A stretch of 64,000 nucleotides of DNA from Bradyrhizobium macuxiense (lineage in GTDB: Bacteria; Pseudomonadota; Alphaproteobacteria; Rhizobiales; Xanthobacteraceae). Shown here in pieces: positions 48,048 to 57,672 of this stretch. The first letter of the stretch is position 1, and the number at the start of each line of letters is the position of its first letter. The position numbers were made by a program, and so were the translations under genes. The stretch is from assembly GCF_007993935.1 (NCBI RefSeq), contig NZ_VITY01000001.1:62001-126000 (forward strand). Direction: 5' to 3'. The notes below the pieces were generated by a model that did not search any database, was not told the DNA's origin, and saw only the letters and a program-made list of their open reading frames with translations.

Positions 48048-49652
48048 TCAGATCGGCACGGTTTGCGGCCGCTTCCACCGCACCCATGCCGCGACGATCA
48101 GGCGCGTCAGGGTGAAGGCGGTGAACACCGTGGTGATGATGCCGATGCCGAGTGTCACGGCAAAGCCGCGAACCGGCCCGGTGCCGATATAGAACAGCAC
48201 GGCGGCGGCGATGAAGGTGGTGATGTTGGAGTCGAGGATGGTCGCCAGCGCCCGCTTGAAGCCGGCGTCGATCGCCGAGATCGCATTGCGGCCGCCGCGC
48301 AATTCCTCGCGGATGCGCTCATAGATCAGCACGTTGGAGTCCACCGCGATACCGACGGTCAGCACGATGCCGGCGATGCCGGGCAGCGTCAGCGTGGCGT
48401 TGAGCAGCGACAGCAGCCCGAAGATCATGGCGACGTTGATGGCCACCGCGATGTTGGCGAACACGCCGAACAGCCGATAGGTGATCAGCATGAACACGAT
48501 GACCAGCACCGAGCCGACATAGGCGGCAAGCTCGCCCTTCTCGATCGAGTCCTGCCCGAGGCCGGGACCGACGGTGCGCTCCTCGACCACGGTCAGCGGC
48601 GCCGGCAGCGCGCCGGCGCGCATCAGGATCGCCAGATCGTTGGCCGACTGCACGGTGAAGCTGCCGGAGATCTGGCCCTGTCCGCCGGTGATCGGCTCGC
48701 GGATCACCGGTGCCGAGATCACCTTGTTGTCAAGCACGATCGCAAACGGCTGGCCGACATTGTCGGCGGTGGCCTGTGCGAATTTGCGCGCTCCTGACGT
48801 GTTGAACTTGAAGCTGACGATCGCCTCGCCGGTGCGCTGGTCAAAGCCTGGCTGGGCATCGGAGAGCTCGCCTCCGGACACCAGGACCTGCTTCTTGACG
48901 ACATACGGAACCGGCGGCGGCGACGCGCTCATCAGGAGCTCGGAGTCCGGCGGCACCCGGCCCTGCTGGGCCTGGTCTGCCGACACCGAGGTGTCGACCA
49001 TGCGGAATTCCATTTTCGCGGTCTTGCCGAGCAGTTCCTTCAGATGGGTCGGGTCCTGCAGGCCCGGGACCTGCACCAGGATGCGGTCGGTGCCCTGGCG
49101 TTGAATCACCGGCTCGACGGTGCCGAGCTCGTTGACGCGGCGCTCGACGATCTGGATCGATTGCTCGATGGTCTTGCGCATCCGCTCGATCATCGCGGGC
49201 TGCGACACGGTCAGACGGATCAACCCGCCCCCGGCATCGGTCACGTCGACGTCGCGCTGGCCGCTGGAGCCGAGCAAGCCGCCGATCGGCTGGGCGACCT
49301 CGCGAAGTTTGGTGATCGCCGCCGGAACATCGGCCTCCTTCGCGATCCGGGCCTCGACGGCATCGTTGCGGATCGTGATGCCCCCGGTGAAGCCAATCCT
49401 GGCGTCACGCAGCGCCTTCCGAGTATCGTCGCGGACCTGCTCGAGCTTCTCCTTCTTCACGTAGTTGGAGTCGACCTCGAGCAGCAGATAGGAGCCGCCC
49501 TGCAAATCGAGGCCGAGGACGAGGCGCCGCTGCGCCCAGGCCGGCCAGGTCTTCACCTGCGCTTCGGGGAAGAAATTGGGCACGGCGCACAGGCAGACCA
49601 CCAGCGCTGTCAGGATAATCCCCAGCGCTCGCCACCGCGTGAAATACAACAT
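48048..49652 (-). CDS. secD: Protein translocase subunit SecD
   Basis: 534 residues with six helices and a periplasmic part of about 350 residues. Conserved: VLGLDLQGGSYLLLEVD, ERRVNELGTVEPVIQRQGTDRILVQVPGL, SGSFTVQSANDLAILMRAGALPAPL, and GIAGIVLTVGIAVDSNVLIYERIREELR with the proton-path Asp. Forms the motor with SecF and YajC. secF follows 10 bases downstream. Confidence 0.96.
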   Translation of the reverse strand: MLYFTRWRALGIILTALVVCLCAVPNFFPEAQVKTWPAWAQRRLVLGLDLQGGSYLLLEVDSNYVKKEKLEQVRDDTRKALRDARIGFTGGITIRNDAVEARIAKEADVPAAITKLREVAQPIGGLLGSSGQRDVDVTDAGGGLIRLTVSQPAMIERMRKTIEQSIQIVERRVNELGTVEPVIQRQGTDRILVQVPGLQDPTHLKELLGKTAKMEFRMVDTSVSADQAQQGRVPPDSELLMSASPPPVPYVVKKQVLVSGGELSDAQPGFDQRTGEAIVSFKFNTSGARKFAQATADNVGQPFAIVLDNKVISAPVIREPITGGQGQISGSFTVQSANDLAILMRAGALPAPLTVVEERTVGPGLGQDSIEKGELAAYVGSVLVIVFMLITYRLFGVFANIAVAINVAMIFGLLSLLNATLTLPGIAGIVLTVGIAVDSNVLIYERIREELRGGRNAISAIDAGFKRALATILDSNITTFIAAAVLFYIGTGPVRGFAVTLGIGIITTVFTAFTLTRLIVAAWVRWKRPQTVPI

Positions 49653-49693
49653 CGAATTGACCTGTCAGATTCGGCAAGAGGCTTCCGCGGCGA

Positions 49694-50050
49694 TCAGCTC
49701 GCGGATGCCTCGTCCTTGGCGTCGCCCTTCGCCGGCTCACCCTTGGTCCGCACGCCCGAAATCATCTGGCGCATCTGCCGCACGCGGACGCCGTCCGAAA
49801 TCTCGAACTCGATCTGGTCGTCGTCGACCACCTTGGTCACCTTGCCGACGAGGCCGCCCGAGGTCACCACGGTGTCGCCGCGGCGGATGTTCTTCACGAG
49901 GTCCGCATGGTCGCGCACCTTCTTCTGCTGCGGGCGCAGAATCAGGAAGTACATGATGACGAAGATCAGCGCGAATGGCAGCAGCGACATCAACATGCTG
50001 TTGGTGTCACCACTTGCTCCAGCCTGAGCAAACGCAGGAGTAATCAGCAT
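49694..50050 (-). CDS. yajC: Preprotein translocase subunit YajC
   Basis: 118 residues: one N-terminal transmembrane helix (LLPFALIFVIMYFLI), the RPQQKK basic motif after it, and a cytosolic YajC domain (IRRGDTVVTSGGLVGKVTKVVDD). Associated with SecDF. First gene of the yajC-secD-secF series on this strand. Confidence 0.95.
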   Translation of the reverse strand: MLITPAFAQAGASGDTNSMLMSLLPFALIFVIMYFLILRPQQKKVRDHADLVKNIRRGDTVVTSGGLVGKVTKVVDDDQIEFEISDGVRVRQMRQMISGVRTKGEPAKGDAKDEASAS

Positions 50051-50241
50051 TCGGACGATCCTCGGATAAGACGGGAAAGAACCGGCAGTGCCCTCGACCT
50101 TCGGGGCGGTATGGCGGTCCGGACAAATTCGCGCGGACTATAGCGGCCGCGGTCCCAATTGCAACGTTAACGGACCTTCATTTAGGGCGCTTGCGGGACC
50201 GCCGCCAGCCCGATAAGGCTGCGCCGACAGGAACTGGACAA

Positions 50242-51225
50242 ATGCCGAAAAAAGCCAAAAAAACCACCAGTAAAACAACCAGCAAAACCGCCGCCAAGGC
50301 TGCCGCCAAGCGCGCCGCAAACGCCGCGACAAAACGCCCGGCAGCGGCGCTCGACGGCGCTGCCGCCGAGCGGATCGCGAGCGCCCTGGAGGCCATCGCC
50401 AGCCGGCTCGCAGCCGCCTCCCCGGCGTCCGATCCGGCTCGCTCGTTCGGCGCCGCGGACGCCTTTGTCTGGCATCCGGACGGCCGCCTTGCCCCGGTGC
50501 CGCGCGTCAGCCGCGTCGAGATCGGCCTGCTCAAGGGCGTCGACCGGATGCGCGATATCCTGATGGAGAATACCGAACGCTTCACCAACGGACTGCCCGC
50601 CAACAATGCGCTGCTCTGGGGCGCCCGCGGCATGGGCAAGTCGTCGCTGGTCAAGGCCGTGCACGCCAGCATCAATGTCGACCGCAAGCCGGCCGACCGG
50701 TTGAAGCTGATCGAGATCCATCGCGAGGACATCGAGAGCCTGCCCGGCCTGATGGAGTTGCTGCGCGGCTCCTCGTTCCGCTTCATCGTGTTCTGCGACG
50801 ACCTCTCCTTCGACGGCAACGACGCCTCGTACAAGTCACTGAAGGCAGTGCTGGAGGGCGGCATCGAGGGGCGTCCCGACAACGTCATCCTCTACGCGAC
50901 CTCGAATCGGCGCCATCTGCTGGCGCGCGAGATGATCGAGAACGAACGCTCGACCGCGATCAATCCGGGCGAAGCGGTCGAGGAGAAGGTGTCGCTGTCG
51001 GATCGCTTCGGCCTCTGGCTCGGCTTCCACCGCTGCAGCCAGGACGAGTACCTCGCGATGGTGAAAGGCTATTGCGACCATTACGGCATCAAGATCGCCG
51101 AGGACGAACTCGAACGCGAAGCGCTCGAATGGTCGACCACTCGCGGCTCGCGCTCGGGCCGCGTCGCCTGGCAGTACACGCAGGAGCTCGCCGGCCGGCT
51201 CGGCGTGCGACTGAGCGGCGCCTAG
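50242..51225 (+). CDS. DUF815-type AAA ATPase
   Basis: 327 residues from MPKKAKKTTSKTTSK. The first about 45 residues are a Lys/Ala/Thr-rich tail, possibly DNA- or RNA-binding. The core is DUF815: NNALLWGARGMGKSSLVKA (Walker A GARGMGKSS), RFIVFCDDLSFDGND (Walker B), YATSNRRHLL and EKVSLSDRFGLWLGFH. Cytosolic ATPase of unknown role. It faces away from yajC with about 190 bases between them. Confidence 0.88.
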   Translation: MPKKAKKTTSKTTSKTAAKAAAKRAANAATKRPAAALDGAAAERIASALEAIASRLAAASPASDPARSFGAADAFVWHPDGRLAPVPRVSRVEIGLLKGVDRMRDILMENTERFTNGLPANNALLWGARGMGKSSLVKAVHASINVDRKPADRLKLIEIHREDIESLPGLMELLRGSSFRFIVFCDDLSFDGNDASYKSLKAVLEGGIEGRPDNVILYATSNRRHLLAREMIENERSTAINPGEAVEEKVSLSDRFGLWLGFHRCSQDEYLAMVKGYCDHYGIKIAEDELEREALEWSTTRGSRSGRVAWQYTQELAGRLGVRLSGA

Positions 51226-51292
51226 CGCAAGCGGCGCGTGCAGCGGATCGCGGGCCTTCTGAATTCGGCGCGGCATGGGTACACTCGGACCC

Positions 51293-51766
51293 ATGCCGGC
51301 TGACCCAAGCATGACTGCGAGACGCTGTGGCGAGTGCACCGCTTGCTGCGATGGCTGGCTGAAGATCCGGATTCGCGATCACGACGTCTATCCCGGGCGG
51401 CCGTGCCCGTTCAGCAGCGCCGCCAAATGCTCGATCTACGCCGAGCGTCCGGTCGATCCCTGCCGGAATTTCGTCTGCGGATGGCTGGCGCCAACCAGCC
51501 CGCTGCCCGACTGGATGCGTCCGGACAGATCCGATCTCATTTTCCTTCCCGCAAGCTTCGTCTGGCGGACGATCCCGGTCGACGTCGCGGTCGCCGTCGG
51601 CGCCCGCCCGAAGGCAAAGGCGCGCGCCTGGCTCGAAGCCTTCAGCCGTGACATGCGACGGCCGCTGCTGCTGCAGTCGGACGGCGAATGGCACGCGTAT
51701 GGGCCACCGCAATTCCTGCGAGAGATGGTCGAGCGGATATCAAGCGGCCTCGACCCATTGAGGTAA
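51293..51766 (+). CDS. YkgJ-type cysteine-cluster protein
   Basis: 157 residues from MPADPSMTARR; ATGs at 51275 and 51311 are alternatives. The cluster CxxCxxCC (CGECTACCDGW) and later PCPF, CSIY and NFVC make up the Cys set of the YkgJ family, thought to bind zinc or iron-sulfur. It is cytosolic, function unknown. It follows the DUF815 gene on the same strand. Confidence 0.82.
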   Translation: MPADPSMTARRCGECTACCDGWLKIRIRDHDVYPGRPCPFSSAAKCSIYAERPVDPCRNFVCGWLAPTSPLPDWMRPDRSDLIFLPASFVWRTIPVDVAVAVGARPKAKARAWLEAFSRDMRRPLLLQSDGEWHAYGPPQFLREMVERISSGLDPLR

Positions 51767-52119
51767 TATAAAACCTCTTGCAAGCGCATCCTTGCCTAGA
51801 CTTGGCATGCATTATCCCAATTTCACAGTGTGATGTTGCGTCGCAACCATAACTTGTCAGCCACACTGACACAGTTTGCAAACAGCAATTACATCAACGA
51901 CCTCAGCCCTGAAGCAGGTAAGTCAAATTTTATTCCGAAAGCCACGGTGCGACAAATTGATGCACTGCAACAGTATTATAGTACCCTTTATGTCACACAG
52001 CGCGTTTATCATCCTCGACACGCACGGCACCCATGTATCTGGCATTTCGTATACCTTAGCATTTCCGCCCGTTTGCAGCCTCAGCACCCCGCTGAGGTGA
52101 TCGGCAGATGGGGGAATGG
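51767..52119. other. Long leader region of the porin gene
   Basis: About 350 bases, AT-richer than its neighbours, with no credible gene. It ends with a hairpin CCTCAGC-ACCCC-GCTGAGG (52079-52097) about 10 bases before the porin ribosome-binding site, and includes TTGCGTCGCAA near 51836. A long, structured 5' leader is common for outer-membrane porin genes subject to RNA-level control. Confidence 0.5.
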
Positions 52120-53742
52120 ATGAAGAAGAGACTTCTCGCAGGAACAGCATCCGCAGCGATGTGCCTGGCGCTGACGCAAGGCCCGATCCACGCGGCAACG
52201 CTCGACGACGTCATGGCGCGTCTGGACGCACTCGAACGAAACAATGCGAAACTCGCCAAGGAGAACGCCCAACTCAGGGATCGTGTCAATCACATCGCGA
52301 GCCATCCGGCTCCGCCTGTAGCGGCAGGCACGACGCCGAAGGGCAATCCGGTCCAGCACGCGGCCGTTGCGCCCTCCCCGGCACCGCCCGAGCATGCTGT
52401 CGTCAGCATCGGCGGCGCGCCGCTCTACACCAAGGCGACAGGTACCAATGCCTTCGTCGACAACACCACCGTCACGCTTTACGGCCACGTCGATCTCTCC
52501 GGCGACTTCTTCAACGCCGGCGTGTTCGATCAGGGCAACAAGTTCGGCGTTTCGAGCAACCTCACCTATTTCGGCGTTCGTGCCCGGCACAATCTCGAGC
52601 CGTACGGCTTCGCCGGATGGGCCGCCGTGGCGCAGTTCGAATCGCTGGTCGAAGTCGCGGCTGTTCCGACCGAGCGCGCAGCGTTCGGCACGCGCGACAG
52701 CTTCATCGGAATGGAAACGCCGTGGGGCGCGATCAAGGCCGGCAAGTCCGATACGCCGTACAAGAAATCAACTTCCAAGTTCGATCCGTTCTCGGCCACG
52801 CTTGGCGACTACAATTCGATCATGGGCAACACCGGCGGCGACCTGCGCGCCGAGTTCGATTGGCGCGCGGGACACGCGGTCTGGTACGAGTCGCCGATCT
52901 GGAACGGCTTCCAGGCGACCTTGATGGCCTCGCCGGGACAGAACACGGCGCGTGACAACAGCGATTTCGCGCTCGGCGACTTCAACTGTCCCGCCACGTC
53001 TTCCCGCGGCAGCGGCAGCGGCTTCCCGCTGACCTCGGCGCCTGAAGGCTGCACCGACGGCTCGTACGGCAACCTCTACAGCGCGGCACTCACCTACAAC
53101 AAGGGTCCGTTCACTGCGGTTGCAGCCTATGAGATGCATGAGGGCACCAACCGCACCGGCGACGAGGCGGTGACGCCGCTCAGCAACGGCGGCGTGCTGA
53201 TCGTACCGACGGGAGCCGTCGGCATCGCCAACGAATGGGCTGCGAAGCTCGGCGCCGGCTATGGCTTCAACGACGGCATCGGCAAACTGCAGCTCTACGG
53301 CATCTACGAGATCATGCGCCGCGAGCACACCGTTGCCGACTTCAACGAGCGGTCGCGTGACGGCTACTTCATCAGCGCCACGCAATCGGTCGGCGCCTGG
53401 GACGTCAGCGCATCCTGGGCTCACGCCAATGCCTCGCCGGGCTCGCCCGGGACCGGTATATTCAACAATTACACCGTCACTCCGGCGGCCGGCTCGGCGG
53501 ACTTTGCGCTCAACAGCGTGGACAGCAGCGCCGATCAGTATGCTGCGGGCGTCAAGTACCACTTCAGCCCGTTCGCGACCTGGTATCTCGTCGGCAGCTA
53601 TCTGCGCAACGGCCCCGGCGCACACTACTGCCTCGGTGCAAGCGGCCACGGCTACGCCATCTGCGGACGCGACGCCAACAACAACGTGGTCGCCGGCAAC
53701 AAGGCCAAAGCGATCACGACCGGCATGACCTTCGACTTCTAG
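52120..53742 (+). CDS. Porin (outer-membrane)
   Basis: 540 residues from MKKRLLAGTASAAMCLAL with a signal peptide. Residues about 28-60 form a short coiled coil (LDALERNNAKLAKENAQLRDR), then a Pro/Ala linker and a barrel that starts TLYGHVDLSGDFF, as in Gram-negative general porins (porin_4). The C-terminal residue is Phe (GMTFDF), needed for BAM recognition. The coiled-coil N-terminus resembles porins anchored to peptidoglycan. Terminator follows. Confidence 0.9.
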   Translation: MKKRLLAGTASAAMCLALTQGPIHAATLDDVMARLDALERNNAKLAKENAQLRDRVNHIASHPAPPVAAGTTPKGNPVQHAAVAPSPAPPEHAVVSIGGAPLYTKATGTNAFVDNTTVTLYGHVDLSGDFFNAGVFDQGNKFGVSSNLTYFGVRARHNLEPYGFAGWAAVAQFESLVEVAAVPTERAAFGTRDSFIGMETPWGAIKAGKSDTPYKKSTSKFDPFSATLGDYNSIMGNTGGDLRAEFDWRAGHAVWYESPIWNGFQATLMASPGQNTARDNSDFALGDFNCPATSSRGSGSGFPLTSAPEGCTDGSYGNLYSAALTYNKGPFTAVAAYEMHEGTNRTGDEAVTPLSNGGVLIVPTGAVGIANEWAAKLGAGYGFNDGIGKLQLYGIYEIMRREHTVADFNERSRDGYFISATQSVGAWDVSASWAHANASPGSPGTGIFNNYTVTPAAGSADFALNSVDSSADQYAAGVKYHFSPFATWYLVGSYLRNGPGAHYCLGASGHGYAICGRDANNNVVAGNKAKAITTGMTFDF

Positions 53743-53750
53743 ATCAACAA

Positions 53751-53778
53751 AACGGGGGAGGCTTGCGCCTCCCCCGTT
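53751..53778 (+). terminator. Terminator of the porin gene
   Basis: AACGGGGGAGGC / GCCTCCCCCGTT stem with TTGC loop, 8 bases after the stop codon; the T-tract after it is imperfect (GTCTTTGTTG). Confidence 0.75.
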
Positions 53779-53826
53779 GTCTTTGTTGTGAGACTTGGAA
53801 GTCCCTTGGAAGTCCCGGCGCGTAAC

Positions 53827-55203
53827 TTATGCGCCGTTGAGGAACTGGAGCGGATCGACCGGAGACGATCCCTTGCGAATTTCGAAGTGGAGCTGCGGCG
53901 AGCCTGCTTCGCCGGTCTGGCCCGACTTGGCGATCACCTGGCCGCGCTTGATGGTGTCGCCGCGCTTCACCAGGATCTCGCTCGCATGGGCATAGGCCGT
54001 GACGTAGCCGTTGGAATGGCGCACCAGCACGAGATTGCCGTACCCCTTCAGCTCATTGCCCGAATAGGCGACGACGCCGTCTTCGGCGGCCTTCACCGGC
54101 GTGCCCTCGGGCACCGCGACGTTGATGCCGTCATTGACCTTGCCGTTGGTCTTCGAGCCGTAGGCGGTGATGACCTTGCCGCGCACCGGCCAGCGGAACG
54201 TCGGCAATGCGCCGGTGGCCTCGCTCGACTTGGTGACGACGGGCGTTTCTGCAACGGCGGCCGGCTGTTCGACGGTTGCGGTCGGCTGAACCAGCCGCGC
54301 GCTCTGCTGCGGCAGCGCCGTGGCGACGACCTTCGGGGCCGCCATGGCCGGCGCCGGAGCGACAGCGACCGGTGCGGCAGCAACAGGCTGCGCAACCGGC
54401 GCGGGAGCCGCCATCGCCGTCTTGGCGCCGGGCACCACGAGCTTCATGCCGAGGCTCAGCCGGGCCGACTGGTCGAGATTGTTGGCACGCGCGAGCTCAG
54501 CCACCGGGATGTGATGCTGGCGCGCGATGCTGTGCAGCGTGTCGCCGCGATTGACATAGTGGACGCCGGCAGGCGCGGCCGCCACCGCGACGGGCCGCGT
54601 GGCCGGTGCGGCCATTGCAGGTGCCGCGGCCACTGCCCCTGGACGCGGAATGATCAGCTGCTGGCCGGGCGACAGCGCGCGCGGTCCCTTGTAGCCGTTG
54701 GCGTGCAGGATCTCGGCGGTCGAGACGTTGTAGCGGCGCGCCAGCACTTCCAGCGTGTCGCTGGTGCCGACGATGATGGTGGTGCCGCTATGCGAAGCAT
54801 GCGCGGCGGCGACCGAATGCGGCACGCTGCCGGTGGCTTCGATCTGCGGGCGCGCCGGCGGCGGGGTGTAGGACGACATCCCGCGCCCGCCTCCGGAGAC
54901 GCCGGCATTGGCGACCGGATAGGACTGCGGCGCGGCAACCGGCGGCGGCAATGGCTGCGACTGGTACTGCGAATACTGCGGTTGGGTCCGCGGCCGCGCG
55001 TATTGCGGTAGCTCGCGCGGCGGCGCCTGCTGCACAGTGCCGGTCGGCTGCGGATCGAACGCAAACGGATTTTGCGAATAGGAGTTTTGCGAGAAGCGCG
55101 ACGACATGTCGGCGCTGCAACCGGCAAAAGCCATGGACATCAGCGTCAGCACCGCAACCTGCGGTACGCGACGCGAGCGAAGCAACTCAACAACCCCAGA
55201 CAT
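53827..55203 (-). CDS. nlpD: NlpD-like lipoprotein: two LysM repeats and degenerate LytM domain
   Basis: 458 residues. The lipobox FAGC gives a lipid-anchored protein. After a Pro/Gln-rich linker come two LysM repeats (TSDTLEVLARRYNVSTAEILHAN and RGDTLHSIARQHHIPVAELARAN) and an M23/LytM domain at about 340-455. The first zinc ligands of active LytM enzymes are lost (NDGINVA in place of HxxxD), while the later His in AYAHA and LHFEIR are kept. This is the NlpD/EnvC type that activates amidases instead of cutting peptidoglycan. It follows pcm, as nlpD often does. Confidence 0.9.
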   Translation of the reverse strand: MSGVVELLRSRRVPQVAVLTLMSMAFAGCSADMSSRFSQNSYSQNPFAFDPQPTGTVQQAPPRELPQYARPRTQPQYSQYQSQPLPPPVAAPQSYPVANAGVSGGGRGMSSYTPPPARPQIEATGSVPHSVAAAHASHSGTTIIVGTSDTLEVLARRYNVSTAEILHANGYKGPRALSPGQQLIIPRPGAVAAAPAMAAPATRPVAVAAAPAGVHYVNRGDTLHSIARQHHIPVAELARANNLDQSARLSLGMKLVVPGAKTAMAAPAPVAQPVAAAPVAVAPAPAMAAPKVVATALPQQSARLVQPTATVEQPAAVAETPVVTKSSEATGALPTFRWPVRGKVITAYGSKTNGKVNDGINVAVPEGTPVKAAEDGVVAYSGNELKGYGNLVLVRHSNGYVTAYAHASEILVKRGDTIKRGQVIAKSGQTGEAGSPQLHFEIRKGSSPVDPLQFLNGA

Positions 55204-55313
55204 GGTTACTCACTCGTACGCAACAAAAGACTGTTTTGAGTAAACACGTCGCGAGTAAATAACCGCTTAACCCTGCGAATAAGGCGTTGGTGCCAAGCAG
55301 CAAATCGCCGAAT

Positions 55314-55970
55314 TTACAATTCGCGCGCGATTCCGGGCAACGCCGGCACAAAGCGGACGTCGACCAGTTCCTTGCGGTCGAAGCCGTTCTCGGTCCGCAC
55401 CACGCGGACCAGGGTCTGGGTGCCCTGGTGCGGCCCGACCGGGGCGATCAGGATGCCGCCCGGATCGAGCCGCTCCAGCAGCTTCTCCGGGATCTGCTCC
55501 ATCGCCGCGGTGACGATGATGCGGTCGAAATCGCCCGCCCCCGCCGGAATGTCGAATCCGTCGCCGAGCAGTACCTCGATGTTGTAATAGCCGAGCTTTT
55601 CAAGCCGTTTCCGCGCGCCGTCGGCCAGTGTCCGGTACCGTTCGATGGTCAGGACCTGTTTGCACAACCGGGACAGGACGGCCGCCTGATAGCCCGATCC
55701 GGTGCCGATCTCGAGCACACGGTGGTCTTTCTGCAGCTGCAGCTGCTCGGTCATGTAGGCCACGACGAAGGGCTGGCTGATGGTCTGCCCGCAGGCGATC
55801 GCGAGCGCGCTGTCGCGATAGGCCTCGTTGCGATCGCGCGGATCGACGAACATCTCGCGCGGCACCTCCTCCATGGTGCGCAACACCGCCTGATCGCTGA
55901 CCCCTCGCCGCCGCAGGGTGAGCTGAAACATCATCTTCTCGGTCGGATCGGGCTTCAGGGCCATGTTCAT
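55314..55970 (-). CDS. pcm: Protein-L-isoaspartate O-methyltransferase
   Basis: 218 residues from [12 protein letters not shown]; a second ATG two codons later is possible. The enzyme methylates isoaspartate in damaged proteins using SAM. Motifs: [15 protein letters not shown] (SAM loop), [55 protein letters not shown]. Upstream surE and downstream nlpD reproduce the common surE-pcm-nlpD order, broken only by a reverse-oriented response regulator. Confidence 0.95.
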   Translation of the reverse strand: MNMALKPDPTEKMMFQLTLRRRGVSDQAVLRTMEEVPREMFVDPRDRNEAYRDSALAIACGQTISQPFVVAYMTEQLQLQKDHRVLEIGTGSGYQAAVLSRLCKQVLTIERYRTLADGARKRLEKLGYYNIEVLLGDGFDIPAGAGDFDRIIVTAAMEQIPEKLLERLDPGGILIAPVGPHQGTQTLVRVVRTENGFDRKELVDVRFVPALPGIAREL

Positions 55971-56018
55971 CAGCGTCTCTGGGCAGCAGCGCAGAATCTT
56001 GCTCCTGCTTGATGCCAT

Positions 56019-56341
56019 AGAAATCCGAAATACCGCGTTAAGGAAAAATTTCCCGTCACCTTTTGTTCCCGGTCAGGAACCAACACGCCGATTTCGAGTT
56101 GGCGCCAATCCGCAAGCTTCCCATATAATCGACAGCGATGCGCTGATAGCGCCGAGATGCGCGGGCGGCGGTTGAGCCGTTGCCACCCGTCGGAGTCTGG
56201 ACGAATCTCGCGCAACGAGTCAGTCAGGGCGATCCGGCGACGCAGTGGCGCGCGCTGGAAACCGGCTAATTCCCAAACGTTTGCATTGCGCCTTGTAGTG
56301 TTATTTGCGAGCCTATTTCAGGGACGGGCAAGGATTCCATC
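56019..56341. other. Intergenic region between pcm and the response regulator
   Basis: About 320 bases between divergent genes. A small inverted repeat GGAAAAATTTCC is visible near 56041-56052. No other element or gene can be supported; promoters for both flanking genes must lie here. Confidence 0.5.
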
Positions 56342-56719
56342 ATGACAGCGATACGGCCGGCGGGCTGTTCAGTTTTCCTCGTGGAGGACGAGGTCATGAT
56401 CCGGATGATGGTCGCCGATATGCTGGAAGAGCTCGGCCATAGCGTCGCGGCCGAGGCCGGCGAAATCGGCGAAGCGGTCAAGCTCGCGCAATCGACCGAA
56501 TTCGACCTTGCGATCCTCGACGTCAACGTCAATGGCAAGGTGATCACGCCGGTCGCCGAGCTGATCAACGCCCGCAATCGCCCCTTCATCTTCGCGACCG
56601 GCTATGGCTCGTCCGGCCTGCCGCCGGAGTATCGCGATCGTCCGGCCCTGCAAAAGCCCTTCCAGCTGGAAACTCTCGCCCAGGTGATCTCCAGCGCGAT
56701 GCGGAGCGCGCCGGTTTAG
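56342..56719 (+). CDS. Single-domain response regulator
   Basis: 125 residues, receiver domain only. Acidic pocket Glu15/Asp16 (VEDE), phosphoacceptor Asp60 (LAILDVN), switch Thr86 (FATGYGS) and Lys105 (LQKPF) are all present, so it can be phosphorylated. There is no output domain, as in CheY- or CpdR-like regulators; no histidine kinase is nearby. It is transcribed against the surrounding surE/pcm cluster. Confidence 0.92.
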   Translation: MTAIRPAGCSVFLVEDEVMIRMMVADMLEELGHSVAAEAGEIGEAVKLAQSTEFDLAILDVNVNGKVITPVAELINARNRPFIFATGYGSSGLPPEYRDRPALQKPFQLETLAQVISSAMRSAPV

Positions 56720-56732
56720 ATATCAGGTTGTC

Positions 56733-56820
56733 CGTAGCCCGGATGGAGCGTAGCGCAATCCGGGAATTCTTTCACCCGCTGAGAGCGTCCCGGATTTCGC
56801 TTCGCTTCATCCGGGCTACG
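56733..56820. repeat. 88-base inverted repeat, copy 2
   Basis: Same length and ends as the copy at 15492-15579 (CGTAGCCCGGATG ... CATCCGGGCTACG) with an unrelated centre. It lies between the convergent response-regulator and surE genes. Confidence 0.85.
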
Positions 56821-56825
56821 AGAGA

Positions 56826-57593
56826 TCACTTCAGCGTTTCGACCAGCGTCTCCGAAAACACCTCATCGGTGCGATCGAGCCGCAACGGGGTCACCGAGAC
56901 GTAGCGCGCGGCAAGCGCGGCGAGATCGGTGCCTTCGGCCGGCGCATCCATCATCGCCGCGCGCTCGAAGCCGATCCAGAAATACGGATTGCCGCGGCCG
57001 TCGTGACGGCGATCGATCTTCAGAAAACCCTGATTGCGCTTGCCCTGCCGCGTGATGCGGATGCCCTTGACGTCATCGGGCATGCAGGAGGGGAAGTTGA
57101 CGTTGATCACGGTGTTTCTCGGCACGCCTGCGTCGATCACCTTGCGGATGATGTCGGGCCCGAACTTCAGCGCGGTGTCCCACAGCGGCGCGTTGCGCGT
57201 CTCGATCGAGAATTCCTGCGACAGCGCGAATGACGGAAAACCCAGGATAGTGCCTTCCAGCGCGCCGGCGATGGTACCGGAATAGACCACGTCCTCGGCG
57301 ACGTTGCGGCCCTTGTTGACGCCGCTCAGCACGAGATCGGGCAGCTTGTCGCCGAGGATGTGGCGCGCGCCCATGATGACGCAATCGGTCGGCGTGCCGC
57401 GGACCGCGAAATGGCGTGGGCTGACTTCGCGCAGACGCAGCGGATCGTTGAGCGACAGCGAATGCGAGACACCGGACTGGTCGAGTTCGGGGGCAACGAT
57501 CCAGACATCGTCGGACAAGGCGCGTGCGATCTGCTCGACGACCTGCAGGCCGGGAGCGTGGATGCCGTCATCATTGGTGCAGAGAATTCGCAT
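56826..57593 (-). CDS. surE: 5'/3'-nucleotidase SurE
   Basis: 255 residues. N-terminal metal site [16 protein letters not shown] (Asp8, Asp9), conserved [22 protein letters not shown], and NVNFPSC. It is a metal-dependent nucleoside monophosphate phosphatase linked to stationary-phase survival. Neighbours pcm and nlpD fit the usual linkage; the KEPA-repeat gene lies just upstream. Confidence 0.96.
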   Translation of the reverse strand: MRILCTNDDGIHAPGLQVVEQIARALSDDVWIVAPELDQSGVSHSLSLNDPLRLREVSPRHFAVRGTPTDCVIMGARHILGDKLPDLVLSGVNKGRNVAEDVVYSGTIAGALEGTILGFPSFALSQEFSIETRNAPLWDTALKFGPDIIRKVIDAGVPRNTVINVNFPSCMPDDVKGIRITRQGKRNQGFLKIDRRHDGRGNPYFWIGFERAAMMDAPAEGTDLAALAARYVSVTPLRLDRTDEVFSETLVETLK

Positions 57594-57672
57594 CCGTCAA
57601 AGTGCCCTTGGTTCCGATTCGACGCGGGTTTCTAAAGCCGCGGTTTCTTCAGTTGATTGCCGTCTTAACCGG

